A stretch of DNA of 64,000 bases, taken from positions 76,755 to 140,754 of the forward strand of contig CAKULK010000005.1 of the NCBI GenBank assembly GCA_934667275.1. Reading direction: 5' to 3'. This DNA is from an uncultured Bacteroidales bacterium (GTDB lineage Bacteria; Bacteroidota; Bacteroidia; Bacteroidales; Paludibacteraceae). Below are positions 16,503 to 25,450 of the stretch, one piece after another. Numbering within the stretch: position 1 is the stretch's first letter; each line of letters begins with the position of its first letter. The translations under genes and the position numbers were made by a program. The notes beneath the pieces are model-generated. The model was not told where the DNA came from, made no database searches, and saw nothing but the letters and a program-made list of their open reading frames with translations.

Positions 16503-18797
16503 TCAACGGCGACGGTCAAGACGAGCACCGTCTGCTTCGGGGTCGCGGAAGTTGTTGCGGTGCTCAGGACGGGGACCACGACGCTCGGGGCGCGCTCCAC
16601 GGTCGCCACGGGGCGCACGTGCGGGACGCTCGGGCTCTACGTAGTCAGCGGGTTTTTCCTTGAGCGCCTTGGCGCTCAAACGGAACTTGCCCGTCTTCTC
16701 ATCCACCTCAAGCAACTTGATCATAATCTTGTCGCCCTCGTGGATACCCGTTTCCTCCATGGTGTCATAGCGTTTCCAGTCGATCTCCGAGATATGGAGC
16801 AGACCTTCCTTGCCCGGCATAAACTCCACGAAACAACCGTAAGGCATAAGCGACTTGACGGTAGCCTCATAGACCTCGCCAACCTCGGGCAGTGCCACGA
16901 TAGCCTTAATCTTGGCAACGGCAGCGTCCATAGCCTCTTTGTTGTTGGAAGCCACTTCTACCTTGCCGCCTTCCTCTACCTCATCAATACTGATGACAGC
17001 ACCGGTCTCGGCTTGGATACCTTGGATAATCTTACCGCCGGGGCCAATGACAGCACCAATCATGTCTTTCGGAATAATGAACGATACAATACGCGGAGCC
17101 TGTGGTTTGAGGTCTTTGCGCGGTTCGGGCATAGTCTCCAAAATCTTGTCGAGGATATACATACGTGCCTGGTGAGCCTGTGCGAGAGCGTTCTCCAACA
17201 CCTCATAACTCAGACCATCCACCTTGATATCCATCTGGCAAGCGGTCAGACCGTCACGCGTACCGGTGGTCTTGAAGTCCATATCGCCGAGATGATCCTC
17301 ATCGCCGAGGATGTCGCTCAGAATCTTATAGTTGAGTTTGTCGCCCACCAACTCGGAAATCATACCCATAGCGATACCGCTGACAGGTTTCTTGATTTGT
17401 ACACCGGCATCCATCAGCGCGAGCGTACCTGCGCAAACGGTAGCCATAGAAGACGAGCCATTGGACTCCAAAATATCCGAAACTACGCGTACGCAGTATG
17501 GGAAATCGGCAGGAATCATGTTCTTGAGCGCACGGCAAGCGAGGTTTCCATGACCAATCTCGCGGCGACCTACACCACGTTGTGCTTTTGCCTCACCGGT
17601 TGCGAAAGGCGGGAAATTGTAGTGGAGCAAGAAACGATCGGTACCTTGAACCAAAGCCTCGTCCACAATCTTCTCATCGCGGCTGGTACCGAGCGTAACG
17701 GTAGCCAAAGCCTGGGTCTCACCACGGGTGAAGATAGACGAACCGTGAGGACCGGGCAGCGGACTTACTTCACACCAGATAGGGCGGATATCGGTTGTCT
17801 GACGACCGTCGAGACGCTTGCCCTCATCGAGAACAGCGCGGCGCATAGCCTCTTTCTCCACATCGTGGTAGTAGCGGTCCACCATAGCGGCAATCTCCTC
17901 AATATCAATGCCTAATGCTTCTGCACGCTGAGCCATATAGTCTGCCTTGTCGGTCTTGAAATCATCGCAGATCTGCGAGAACATTGCCTCGCGGTGATGT
18001 TTGTCGGTATCGGCAGAGGTGGCTTGTGCATACGCGCGTGCGTAACTATAGTCGTGTACAGCCTGTTTCAGTTCATCATCGTTTACCTCGTGGCAGTACT
18101 CGCGCTTGGTCTCTTTGCCATACGCTTTCATCATCTCGTTGAGAGCCAAACACTGCGGTTTGATAGCCTCGTGCGCAGCCTTGATAGCCTCGAGCATAAC
18201 CGCCTCCGGCACTTCTTTCATCTCACCCTCTACCATCATGATGTTGTCGTAGGTGGCAGCCACCATCAATTCGAGGTCAGCCTGCTCACACTGCTCAAAA
18301 GTCGGGTTGATAACCATCTCACCGTTTACGCGTGCCACGCGCACCTCCGAAACAGGACCCTCAAACGGTATGTCCGAGCAAGCCAGAGCAGCACCGGCAG
18401 CCAGACCGGCAATCGACTCCGGCATATCTACGCCGTCAGCCGAATACATCGTTACATTAACAAATGTCTCTGCGTGATAGTTGGCAGGGAACAATGGGCG
18501 CAAGGCACGGTCAATCAGGCGGGCAATCAGGATTTCGTAGTCCGACGCCTTGCCTTCACGACGGGTGAAACCACCCGGGAAACGACCTGCACTGGCAAAT
18601 TTCTCTTTGTACTCCACGGTCAGCGGCATAAAATCCGTACCGGGAACAGCGTCTTTCGCGCTGCATACTGTGGCAAGCACCATCGTGTTGCCGAGGGTAA
18701 CCATCACCGCACCGTCCGCCTGCTTGGCGAGTTTGCCGGTCTCGAGCGTGATTACACGACCATCCGGGAGAGTAATCTCCTTTCTTACAATATTCAT
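16503..18797 (-). CDS. pnp: Polyribonucleotide nucleotidyltransferase (PNPase)
   Basis: Phosphorolytic 3'-5' exoribonuclease of mRNA decay. The 764 residues give the full architecture: first RNase PH domain with RFPGGFTRREGKASDYEIL, an all-helical linker, and a second RNase PH domain with FTRGETQALATVTLG and LHYNFPPFATGEA. A KH domain (IPKDMIGAVIGPGGKIIQGI) and an S1 domain (VGEVYEATVKSLMPYGCFVE) follow. The last 35 residues are an Arg/Gly/Pro-rich basic tail. It is transcribed alone from 18896-18866 and ends at the perfect terminator. Identification is secure. Confidence 0.98.
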   Translation of the reverse strand: MNIVRKEITLPDGRVITLETGKLAKQADGAVMVTLGNTMVLATVCSAKDAVPGTDFMPLTVEYKEKFASAGRFPGGFTRREGKASDYEILIARLIDRALRPLFPANYHAETFVNVTMYSADGVDMPESIAGLAAGAALACSDIPFEGPVSEVRVARVNGEMVINPTFEQCEQADLELMVAATYDNIMMVEGEMKEVPEAVMLEAIKAAHEAIKPQCLALNEMMKAYGKETKREYCHEVNDDELKQAVHDYSYARAYAQATSADTDKHHREAMFSQICDDFKTDKADYMAQRAEALGIDIEEIAAMVDRYYHDVEKEAMRRAVLDEGKRLDGRQTTDIRPIWCEVSPLPGPHGSSIFTRGETQALATVTLGTSRDEKIVDEALVQGTDRFLLHYNFPPFATGEAKAQRGVGRREIGHGNLACRALKNMIPADFPYCVRVVSDILESNGSSSMATVCAGTLALMDAGVQIKKPVSGIAMGMISELVGDKLNYKILSDILGDEDHLGDMDFKTTGTRDGLTACQMDIKVDGLSYEVLENALAQAHQARMYILDKILETMPEPRKDLKPQAPRIVSFIIPKDMIGAVIGPGGKIIQGIQAETGAVISIDEVEEGGKVEVASNNKEAMDAAVAKIKAIVALPEVGEVYEATVKSLMPYGCFVEFMPGKEGLLHISEIDWKRYDTMEETGIHEGDKIMIKLLEVDEKTGKFRLSAKALKEKPADYVEPERPARAPRGDRGARPERRGPRPEHRNNFRDPEADGARLDRRR

Positions 18798-18865
18798 GTA
18801 GTTTGTTGTTTTAATGAACGGATGCCATTTGCATCCAAGTTAGTTTATAGACCTTAAATGTCGTA

Positions 18866-18896
18866 CAAAATTACTGCTTTTTTTGCACATACACAA
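18866..18896 (-). promoter_or_regulatory. Promoter of pnp
   Basis: Minus-strand TTG (18896-18894), 20-bp spacer, TAATTTTG (18873-18866). The leader to the pnp ATG is about 60 nt. Confidence 0.75.
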
Positions 18897-18943
18897 ATGT
18901 ATGCGTCTTTTTTAGTGAAAATGTGTACCTTGTATATCAAAAC

Positions 18944-18974
18944 TTGCAAGAAAGTGAGTTTTGCAGTACTTTTG
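18944..18974 (+). promoter_or_regulatory. Promoter of the TSUP permease gene
   Basis: TTG at 18944-18946, 20-bp spacer, TACTTTTG at 18967-18974, 22 bp before the ATG. It is divergent from the pnp promoter with about 47 bp between the two -33 boxes. Confidence 0.75.
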
Positions 18975-18996
18975 CACCCTTATTTGATTCGAAATT

Positions 18997-19734
18997 ATGA
19001 ATTGGATTCTTCTTTTAGCAGGATTAGTGGCAGGATTGTTATCCGGAGCCGTTGGTTTTGGCGGCGGCATGGTGCTACTGCCTGTTGTGACATCGCTCTA
19101 TGGCATTGAGGTGGCAGTCCCCGTTTGTACTATAGCCCAATTGGGCAGTAATTTAAGCAAAGTGGTGATGGGTTGGCGCGATATAGAATGGAAGCAAGTA
19201 GGATTCTTTCTCATCACAGCCGCCCCCTTGACCGCACTCGGCGCATTGGGCTTCGGAGTTGTGGATAAACAATTGATGAGCAGAGTATTATGCGTGTTTC
19301 TCATCGTGTTTGCCATTATGAAAATCATGGGAAAGATGAACCTCCCCCACCACCCTGCCACCATGCTCATCGGCGGCGGCGTAACGGGATTTGTGAATGG
19401 TATGCTCGGATTATCGGGACCTCTCAGCAGTGCGGTGTTCCTAACCTTGAACCTTAGCCCCGTCGCCTATATCGCAAGTGAGGCTACATCAGCATCTATC
19501 ATGCACATTATCAAGATAATAGTCTATAACAAATTAGACCTTGTTGATGCCCATATTTTGCTCAACGGCGCAATGATTGCCGTGACGATGATTGCCGGAA
19601 ACTTTGTGGCTATGCGCACCATCCGACGGTTTCACACAAAGACCTATCAACGCATCGTTGCCGTATGCACAATATCCGTATCAGCATGTGCGAGGATTAC
19701 AGCCCGACCGATAACGGTTTGGCGGAGCGGGTAA
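18997..19734 (+). pseudogene. TSUP (TauE/SafE) family permease, C-terminus replaced by IS3 debris
   Basis: Membrane permease of the sulfite/sulfonate exporter-like family. The first 220 or so residues are typical: GLVAGLLSGAVGFGGGMVLLP in helix 1, a repeat of the same motif as GGGVTGFVNGMLGLSGPL after the midpoint, and about seven hydrophobic helices. From about residue 221 (after TYQRIVA, near base 19660) the sequence turns into a non-membrane tail that overlaps, in another frame, an IS3-type transposase fragment. The last membrane helix is therefore lost. The promoter is intact, so a truncated protein may still be made. Whether it functions is not known. Confidence 0.85.
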
Positions 19735-19964
19735 ACGGCACCATAAAGACGGAATGGCTTTATCCGCTGACCTTGCTCAAGGATTTGCAAGAGGCGCAGG
19801 AACAGATAACTCACTTTGTGGATTTATATAATAATGTGCGTCCGCACCGGAGCCTGAAAAATAGAACACCGATGTCGGTCTATTTGGATGACCCGAATAT
19901 CGTTCCTGCCGCCCGATGGCATTACGAGCAAGCGGAAAAATGTGCAGAAACGGCATTTTTTTAG
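19665..19964 (+). mobile_element. IS3-family transposase remnant (C-terminal integrase part)
   Basis: The frame carries the end of a DDE integrase core: RISMCEDYSPTDNGLAERVN then GTIKTEWLYP and YNNVRPHRSLKNRTPMSVY, typical of OrfB of IS3 elements, where the Glu of DDE lies in the N-G-x-x-E/KTEW region. Only about 100 residues are left of about 280; the two Asp residues, OrfA and the left end are missing. The remnant is fused directly to the TSUP gene at about 19660. I see no clean terminal inverted repeat or target duplication, so this is an old, deleted copy. Confidence 0.9.
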
Positions 19965-19999
19965 AAAAAAGAGAGGGTTGGAGGATTGGCGCGGTTTCG

Positions 20000-20031
20000 C
20001 CTCTCTGTCCCCTCGCGAGGGGATAGAGAGG
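20000..20031. repeat. Near-perfect 32-bp palindrome
   Basis: Arms 20000-20015 and 20016-20031 are complementary over 16 bp except one G-T position, with no loop and CCCTCGCGAGGG at the centre. It lies 35 bp after the IS3 remnant stop in otherwise gene-free DNA. It may be a terminator-like or recombination-related structure of the element, or an operator; nothing more can be said. Confidence 0.7.
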
Positions 20032-20135
20032 AAAGGAAGACAACCCAAGTGGTGGACAAGTCAACCTATCCGACAAACGAGTCAACTTTATACGTATTTT
20101 AACAAAACAAACACGGAAACGAGTCAACCCGAAAA

Positions 20136-20213
20136 CGGACAAAGCACGGACAAAGCAAGTCGCAATTATCGACCGTGTATCTACCGTATATCTACCGTAT
20201 ATCTACCGTGTTT
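20136..20213. repeat. 11-bp-phased repeat array, about seven units
   Basis: Units begin at 20136, 20147, 20158, 20169, 20180, 20191 and 20202. Two CGGACAAAGCA units, one degenerate unit and TCGACCGTGTA are followed by two TCTACCGTATA units and TCTACCGTGTT. The unit sequence changes midway but the 11-bp phase does not. It lies between the IS3 remnant and the 3' end of lemA. Upstream (20060-20130) GTCAAC recurs at 21- and 42-bp spacing. Confidence 0.8.
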
Positions 20214-20268
20214 GACAGCGGAAAATCCACACCGGCAAATGCGAGTTGCCAATGGTATCACAAGAGGT

Positions 20269-20856
20269 TTAGAACTGCACTGCCGGAGCAGTTTCAGCCC
20301 CTTGCTGTGCTTCAAAATAGGCTTTCTTTTCAAAACCGAAAATACTTGCGACAATGTTGGCGGGGAAACGGCGAATCATCGTGTTGTAGGCACGCGCTTC
20401 TTCGTTGAAATTGTTACGTGCCACTGCAATACGGTTTTCCGTACCTTCCAACTGCGACTGCAATGCCATGAAGTTTTGGTTTGCCTTCAAATCAGGGTAA
20501 GCCTCAGCCACCGCCATCAAACGTCCCAATGCCTGTCCAAGTTCTCCTTGGGCAGCCTGAAATTCAGCCAGTTGCTCTGCAGTTGCATTGGCAGGATCCA
20601 CCACAACCTGTGTGGCTTTGGCACGCGCCGCCATCACATTCTCAAGCGTCTCGCTCTCGTGAGCGGCATACCCTTTGACCGTCTCCACAAGGTTCGGAAT
20701 CAAATCTGCACGACGCTGATACTGATTTTCCACCTGCGACCATGCAGTCTCTACACTTTCTTCGGCAGTTACGATGTCGTTGTATCGTCCCACGCCCCAA
20801 AGTACAATGATTGCCAATACTCCAAGTACCACAATCCAAGGTAATGCTTTTTTCAT
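20269..20856 (-). CDS. lemA: LemA family protein
   Basis: A 195-residue inner-membrane-anchored coiled-coil protein of unknown biochemical role. The N-terminal helix (ALPWIVVLGVLAIIVLWGVG) anchors it. The hallmark YNDIVTAEESVETAWSQVE and YQRRADLIPNLVETVKGYA follow, and then ENRIAVARNNFNEEARAYN with FPANIVASIFGF. The start ATG is 20856; the frame extension to 20862 would begin with TTG. It lies 31 bp downstream of a TPM-domain gene, the typical LemA/TPM pairing in bacteria. Confidence 0.93.
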   Translation of the reverse strand: MKKALPWIVVLGVLAIIVLWGVGRYNDIVTAEESVETAWSQVENQYQRRADLIPNLVETVKGYAAHESETLENVMAARAKATQVVVDPANATAEQLAEFQAAQGELGQALGRLMAVAEAYPDLKANQNFMALQSQLEGTENRIAVARNNFNEEARAYNTMIRRFPANIVASIFGFEKKAYFEAQQGAETAPAVQF

Positions 20857-20887
20857 ATTCAATATTCTTTATTTATTATTTTCACAT

Positions 20888-21850
20888 TTAGAATTTACTT
20901 CCTGCGCCTCCACCAAAAGTAGAACCACCTCCCCAACTACCACCCGAGAAACCGCCACCAAAGGAAGAACCGCCACCAGAAATATAGGTACGCGTCTTCT
21001 TAGGAATTGTATAAGGACGCTCCATCCGATGCCCGCAATGGCTGCACACATACGTCTTTACACCCGTACCCATCCGTGAGTAAGTGGCAGCTGTAATGAC
21101 CTTGTCATCAATTTGTTTCAGTTTGTGTTTACCACATTTCGGACACTTGCTTTTGAACCACGACAGGATGTAGGCAAAGAGCCCTATTCCCGCCGCAAAC
21201 AACAGCATAAACACCCAAAACGGCATCAGCCAAAGATTATCATCATCCGCCCCTGCATATTTGTAGCGGTTGGTGACAGATACCATATTGCGCAATTCAT
21301 TAGGCGCATCTCCATCAGTACAAATCTCGTAAATCCGCAATGCCCCCAAGCACAATCCCCCCGAATAATCGCCATCACGCAACGCCGGAAGCATATTTTT
21401 TTGAATGATTTGGCTGCATACAGCGTCCGTCAGCACCCCCTCTATGCCACCACCCGTCATTATCCGCACATCACGAGACTGCATGGCAAGCAGCATCAAG
21501 ACACCTGTATTCTTACCCTCTTTGCCAATTCCCCAACGCTGAAACAACTCGTAGCAGAAATCGAATGCATCATAATTGCCAATGTCGTCCAATGCCACCA
21601 CGCACAACTCTACTCCCGTGGCATCTTCCAATTTCCGAGCGCATTGATTAAGAAAACCTACATCTTCTTGATTTACAATACCATCCGGATTGCAGACATA
21701 CTGATTCTGCCCTGTCTTTTTCGGATTCGGCACACTACCCGGCGTGTACGAAATTGCATAGATTGCACCCGAACACAACATCAACGCGACACATAAGTAC
21801 AACCGATGTAAATTATGCCTTAATGCATTAGACCAATTATTCATTTCCAT
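20888..21850 (-). CDS. TPM-domain membrane protein with zinc ribbon (YgcG-like)
   Basis: A 320-residue exported protein. After a signal peptide (about 1-33) comes a TPM/DUF477 domain (about 58-180: DGIVNQEDVGFLNQCARKLE, VELCVVALDDI and GKNTGVLMLLAMQSRDVRI). A membrane helix (LWLMPFWVFMLLFAAGIGLF) follows. A cytoplasmic zinc ribbon (CPKCG and CSHCG, about 45 residues apart) comes next, and the tail is Gly/Ser-rich, ending GGGSTFGGGAGSKF as in YgcG proteins. The TPM domain has phosphatase-like relatives (TLP18.3) but also relatives acting in membrane-protein assembly. lemA follows, so the two likely work together at the membrane. Confidence 0.9.
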   Translation of the reverse strand: MEMNNWSNALRHNLHRLYLCVALMLCSGAIYAISYTPGSVPNPKKTGQNQYVCNPDGIVNQEDVGFLNQCARKLEDATGVELCVVALDDIGNYDAFDFCYELFQRWGIGKEGKNTGVLMLLAMQSRDVRIMTGGGIEGVLTDAVCSQIIQKNMLPALRDGDYSGGLCLGALRIYEICTDGDAPNELRNMVSVTNRYKYAGADDDNLWLMPFWVFMLLFAAGIGLFAYILSWFKSKCPKCGKHKLKQIDDKVITAATYSRMGTGVKTYVCSHCGHRMERPYTIPKKTRTYISGGGSSFGGGFSGGSWGGGSTFGGGAGSKF

Positions 21851-21877
21851 TCATGTTTTTCTCCACACTTTCGTCTG

Positions 21878-21908
21878 CAAAAGTACTACAATTTTGACAA
21901 AAATACAA
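21878..21908 (-). promoter_or_regulatory. Promoter of the TPM-lemA operon
   Basis: Minus-strand TTG (21908-21906), 20-bp spacer, TACTTTTG (21885-21878); the ATG is about 28 bp further down. Confidence 0.75.
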
Positions 21909-21938
21909 ATCTGTGCATAAAAAACTTTCCCCAACCTC

Positions 21939-21969
21939 TTGCATTTGCCACAAAAAAACATTATCTTTG
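21939..21969 (+). promoter_or_regulatory. Promoter of mtaB
   Basis: TTG at 21939-21941, 20-bp spacer, TATCTTTG at 21962-21969. It places transcription start near 21976, inside the longest frame, and thereby supports the ATG at 21994 as the true start. Confidence 0.75.
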
Positions 21970-21993
21970 CAATTCTTTTCCGATTTTTTGTGT

Positions 21994-23259
21994 ATGACAA
22001 TACGATTCGTAACATTGGGGTGCAAGCTGAACTTTGCAGAAAGCAGCGCAATAGGCAAAACCCTATTAGAGCGCGGGTATGCGCGCGCGAAAGCCAACGA
22101 GGAGGCGGATGTGTGTGTGGTAAACACATGTTCCGTGACCGATGTGGCTGACCACAAAGGCAGGCAAGCCATCCATCGTATCAGAAGGCAAAACCCGAAT
22201 GCCGTGCTAATAGTTACCGGATGTTACGCCCAACTCAAACCACAGGAAATCAGTGAGATAGATGGAGTTGATTATGTATTGGGACAAGATGCAAAATTTC
22301 ACATTCCCGAATTGGTGGAGCAGATAGAGAAACAAGTCAAACATACACACATACAGACCTGTGACATTCGCGCAGTAGACGATTTTCACGGCGCATATTC
22401 AAAAGACGACAGGACACGGTGTTTTTTGAAAGTACAGGACGGATGCAACTATTTCTGCACCTATTGTACCATTCCTCTGGCGCGTGGCAAATCACGCAAT
22501 CCGAGCATTGCAGATGTGACCAAAGAGGCACAAAAAGCGATTGACGAAGGGGCAAAAGAGATAGTACTGACAGGAGTGAATATCGGCGATTTTGGGCGCA
22601 GTACAGACGAGCAATTCATTGATTTACTGCGCGCTTTGGACGAATTGCGACCTTGTGAAGACAGCGTTGGTTACAGAGTGCGCATATCGTCGTGCGAGCC
22701 CAACCTGCTGAACGATGAAGTGATAGATTTTGTGGCACAATCGAAACATTTTGCGCCGCATTTCCATATTCCATTGCAGTCAGGGAACAACGACGTGCTC
22801 AAAATTATGCATCGCAGATATACACGAGAATTGTTTGAAGAACGCGTGAGACATATCAAAAGGGTGATGCCTCAGGCTTTTATCGGTGTGGATTGCATGG
22901 TGGGCGTGAGAGGTGAGACAAAGGCTTATTTCGATGATTATGTAGCATTTATAGAGCAATTGCCAGTGAGCCAGTTGCACGTATTCACTTATTCAGAGCG
23001 CGCGCACACGCGTATGCTAGAGATGGAACTCGAAATCGTACCTATGGCAGAAAGACACAGACGGAGCAAGATACTGCATACCATTTCCGAACAGAAACTG
23101 GCCGATTTTTACGCATCCCGCAAAGGCGAAAAGGCTATTGTACTATGGGAATCAAAGCACGAAGGCGACCAGATGTCCGGCTTTACAGAGAATTACATTA
23201 AGGTAAGCCGCCCATATAAAAAAGAAAAAGTGAACACTTTTGAAGAAATTACCATCTAA
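21994..23259 (+). CDS. mtaB: tRNA t(6)A37 methylthiotransferase MtaB
   Basis: Radical-SAM enzyme that converts t6A37 to ms2t6A37 in tRNA. The start at 21994 (MTIRFVTLGCKLNFAES) is chosen because the promoter lies between it and the longer frame start at 21913. The 421 residues have the N-terminal MTTase domain with the three cluster-binding cysteines (LGCKLN, NTCSVTD, TGCYAQ). The radical-SAM CxxxCxxC motif CNYFCTYC follows with IPLARGKSRNPS. A TRAM-like tail ends the protein. NVGDFG-like NIGDFG and FHIPLQSGNNDVLKIMHRRY are family hallmarks. rho follows on its own promoter. Confidence 0.95.
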   Translation: MTIRFVTLGCKLNFAESSAIGKTLLERGYARAKANEEADVCVVNTCSVTDVADHKGRQAIHRIRRQNPNAVLIVTGCYAQLKPQEISEIDGVDYVLGQDAKFHIPELVEQIEKQVKHTHIQTCDIRAVDDFHGAYSKDDRTRCFLKVQDGCNYFCTYCTIPLARGKSRNPSIADVTKEAQKAIDEGAKEIVLTGVNIGDFGRSTDEQFIDLLRALDELRPCEDSVGYRVRISSCEPNLLNDEVIDFVAQSKHFAPHFHIPLQSGNNDVLKIMHRRYTRELFEERVRHIKRVMPQAFIGVDCMVGVRGETKAYFDDYVAFIEQLPVSQLHVFTYSERAHTRMLEMELEIVPMAERHRRSKILHTISEQKLADFYASRKGEKAIVLWESKHEGDQMSGFTENYIKVSRPYKKEKVNTFEEITI

Positions 23260-23262
23260 AAT

Positions 23263-23293
23263 TTGCATAAATCATTTTTTTGTAGTACCTTTG
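23263..23293 (+). promoter_or_regulatory. Promoter of the rho-aroQ-porT operon
   Basis: TTG at 23263-23265, 20-bp spacer, TACCTTTG at 23286-23293. It begins only 4 bp after the mtaB stop and leaves a leader of about 70 nt before rho. Confidence 0.75.
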
Positions 23294-23371
23294 CACCGCA
23301 AATGTATGTGTGAACAACACAAAACAAGTCATTTGCAATTCCCATTATTCGAATAAATACATTTTTCATTT

Positions 23372-25438
23372 ATGCAATATGATATGCAGACACTCGGGCG
23401 AATGACGCTCGAAAAGTTGACTGAAATTGCAGAGTCATTCGGCTTGAATGTCGGACGGAATGCATCTGCACAAGCAGTTATCTATGACATTTTGGATGCC
23501 CAAGCCGACAGACGCGGTGCGGAGGTTCAGGCACGAGCAGATGCGCGACAAGCACAAGGCGAAGACCAAAAACGCAATCGTCGCAACCGCATCCAGCAAG
23601 CCCCTAAAAAAGTGAACACCAATAATTTGAAAAGCAGCAAGGTGGTTGCCACAGTGGGCAACAAGCAAGATACATTGGAGCAAATAAAAGAAGAACAATC
23701 CAAACAACCTGCTCCGAAACCGACACTGAACAGCGTTCAACCTATACTATCGGACAGCACCCCCTCTGCGACACCGCAAACAGAAACAGCACCCAAAAAG
23801 CGCGGGCGCAAACCCAAGAATGCTACTCAATCCCAAAACACAGAACAAGAAACCACCACACCAATGGAACCCAAGAACACAGAAGCCACACAGGCCTCTA
23901 CTTCTACAGAAAATGCAGGCGTTCAACCTCAAGCAAAAAAGCGCGGACGTCCCCGCAAAGATGCAAAAGAACCGGCTGAGAAGCCCGCAACAGAAACATC
24001 CAACGAGGCTGTAGAAACAACGACAGAAACAGCCGAACCAACATCTGCACCTGCAGCACAAACAGAAGTACAAGGAACAGAACCGAGCAAAACAGAGCCA
24101 TATAACCCCTATACGCCAAGCAGGAAAAATGAGACAAAAGAGGAGCGTCAGGCACGTATCAATGCCCGTATTGCTCAGATTACCAAGCAAATGGCTAAAC
24201 GTGAGGAGCAGATAGCCAACGGCGAAGAAATAACCCCCATTCAAGAGACACCCGCACACAAGGCATCTACCGGTCCGGAAGACGAGATGTTGAATAAGGG
24301 TGCTGAAGCCTTTGGCGATAATATCATCGCAATGGGAACACTAGAATGTGCGCCCGACGGGTACGGATTCTTGCGTAGCGCCGATTACAACTATATCCCG
24401 TCGCCCGACGACATCTATGTTTCGCAACAACAAATCAAACAATATAGTTTGAAGACAGGGGACACAGTGGAATGCACCATCCGTCCGCCGCGCGACACAG
24501 ACAAGTACTTCCCCATGAAGGAGGTGATTCGTATCAACGGCATATCACCCGCACAAGCACGCGAACGCATTGCCTTTGAGAACCTTACCCCACTCTTCCC
24601 CAACGAGAAATTCCGCCTATGCAAGGGCGACAAGAGCGACCCGTTGTCGGTGCGTATCATCGACCTCTTTGCTCCAATAGGAAAGGGGCAGCGCGGACTG
24701 ATTGTGGCACAACCAAAGACCGGTAAGACGGTGCTGCTCAAGCAAATAGCCAATGCTATTGCCGCCAACCACCCAGAGGTATATATGATTGTGCTGCTGA
24801 TAGATGAACGTCCGGAAGAGGTAACCGATATGGCACGTTCCGTAAACGCCGAAGTGATTGCTTCGACTTTCGACGAACCGGCAGAAAACCACGTGAAAGT
24901 GGCAAATATCGTACATGAGAAAGCCAAACGATTAGTGGAATGCGGACACGATGTGGTGATTTTGTTAGACAGTATCACCCGTTTGGCGCGTGCCTACAAC
25001 ACAGTGGCTCCCGCAAGCGGAAAAGTGCTATCAGGTGGTGTGGAAGCACAAGCACTGCACAAACCAAAACGTTTCTTCGGTGCGGCAAGAAACATAGAGA
25101 ACGGCGGTAGTTTGACCATCATTGCAACCGCCTTGACCGAAACGGGAAGTAAGATGGACGATGTGATATTTGAGGAGTTCAAGGGTACAGGTAATATGGA
25201 GTTGCAATTAGACCGCAAACTCAGCAACAAACGTATCTTCCCCGCTGTGGATATACCCGCATCCTCAACACGCCGAGACGACCTGTTGTTGCCGCCTGAC
25301 GTACTATCACGGATGTGGATGATTCGCAAGCAGTTAAGCGACATGAACAGCGTGGAGGCCATGGAGAAACTGAAACAATATATGGAGCGCACCAACGACA
25401 ATGACGAGTTTCTTCTTGTAGTCAACGGCGCGAGATAA
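23372..25438 (+). CDS. rho: Transcription termination factor Rho with long N-terminal insert
   Basis: Hexameric RNA helicase that ends transcription. The 688 residues exceed the usual 420 because about 250 low-complexity residues (Pro/Thr/Glu/Gln/Ala) sit between the N-terminal Rho-N helix (MTLEKLTEIAESFGLNVGRN) and the RNA-binding cold-shock fold (ECAPDGYGFLRSADYNYIPS). Two basic AT-hook-like motifs, KKRGRKPK (about residue 142) and KKRGRPRK (about 189), stand in this insert. The ATPase core has Walker A AQPKTGKT and LLIDERPEEVTDM, and the Q/R-loop part VLSGGVEAQALHKPKRFFG. Large Rho inserts are known in Bacteroidota and may alter RNA binding or phase separation. Heads an operon with aroQ and porT. 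Confidence 0.97.
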   Translation: MQYDMQTLGRMTLEKLTEIAESFGLNVGRNASAQAVIYDILDAQADRRGAEVQARADARQAQGEDQKRNRRNRIQQAPKKVNTNNLKSSKVVATVGNKQDTLEQIKEEQSKQPAPKPTLNSVQPILSDSTPSATPQTETAPKKRGRKPKNATQSQNTEQETTTPMEPKNTEATQASTSTENAGVQPQAKKRGRPRKDAKEPAEKPATETSNEAVETTTETAEPTSAPAAQTEVQGTEPSKTEPYNPYTPSRKNETKEERQARINARIAQITKQMAKREEQIANGEEITPIQETPAHKASTGPEDEMLNKGAEAFGDNIIAMGTLECAPDGYGFLRSADYNYIPSPDDIYVSQQQIKQYSLKTGDTVECTIRPPRDTDKYFPMKEVIRINGISPAQARERIAFENLTPLFPNEKFRLCKGDKSDPLSVRIIDLFAPIGKGQRGLIVAQPKTGKTVLLKQIANAIAANHPEVYMIVLLIDERPEEVTDMARSVNAEVIASTFDEPAENHVKVANIVHEKAKRLVECGHDVVILLDSITRLARAYNTVAPASGKVLSGGVEAQALHKPKRFFGAARNIENGGSLTIIATALTETGSKMDDVIFEEFKGTGNMELQLDRKLSNKRIFPAVDIPASSTRRDDLLLPPDVLSRMWMIRKQLSDMNSVEAMEKLKQYMERTNDNDEFLLVVNGAR

Positions 25439-25450
25439 ACAATAGTTAAT

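Noticed and set aside
16560..17915. 451-codon frame antisense to pnp
   Set aside because: Shadow of a conserved gene; no promoter and no recognisable protein.
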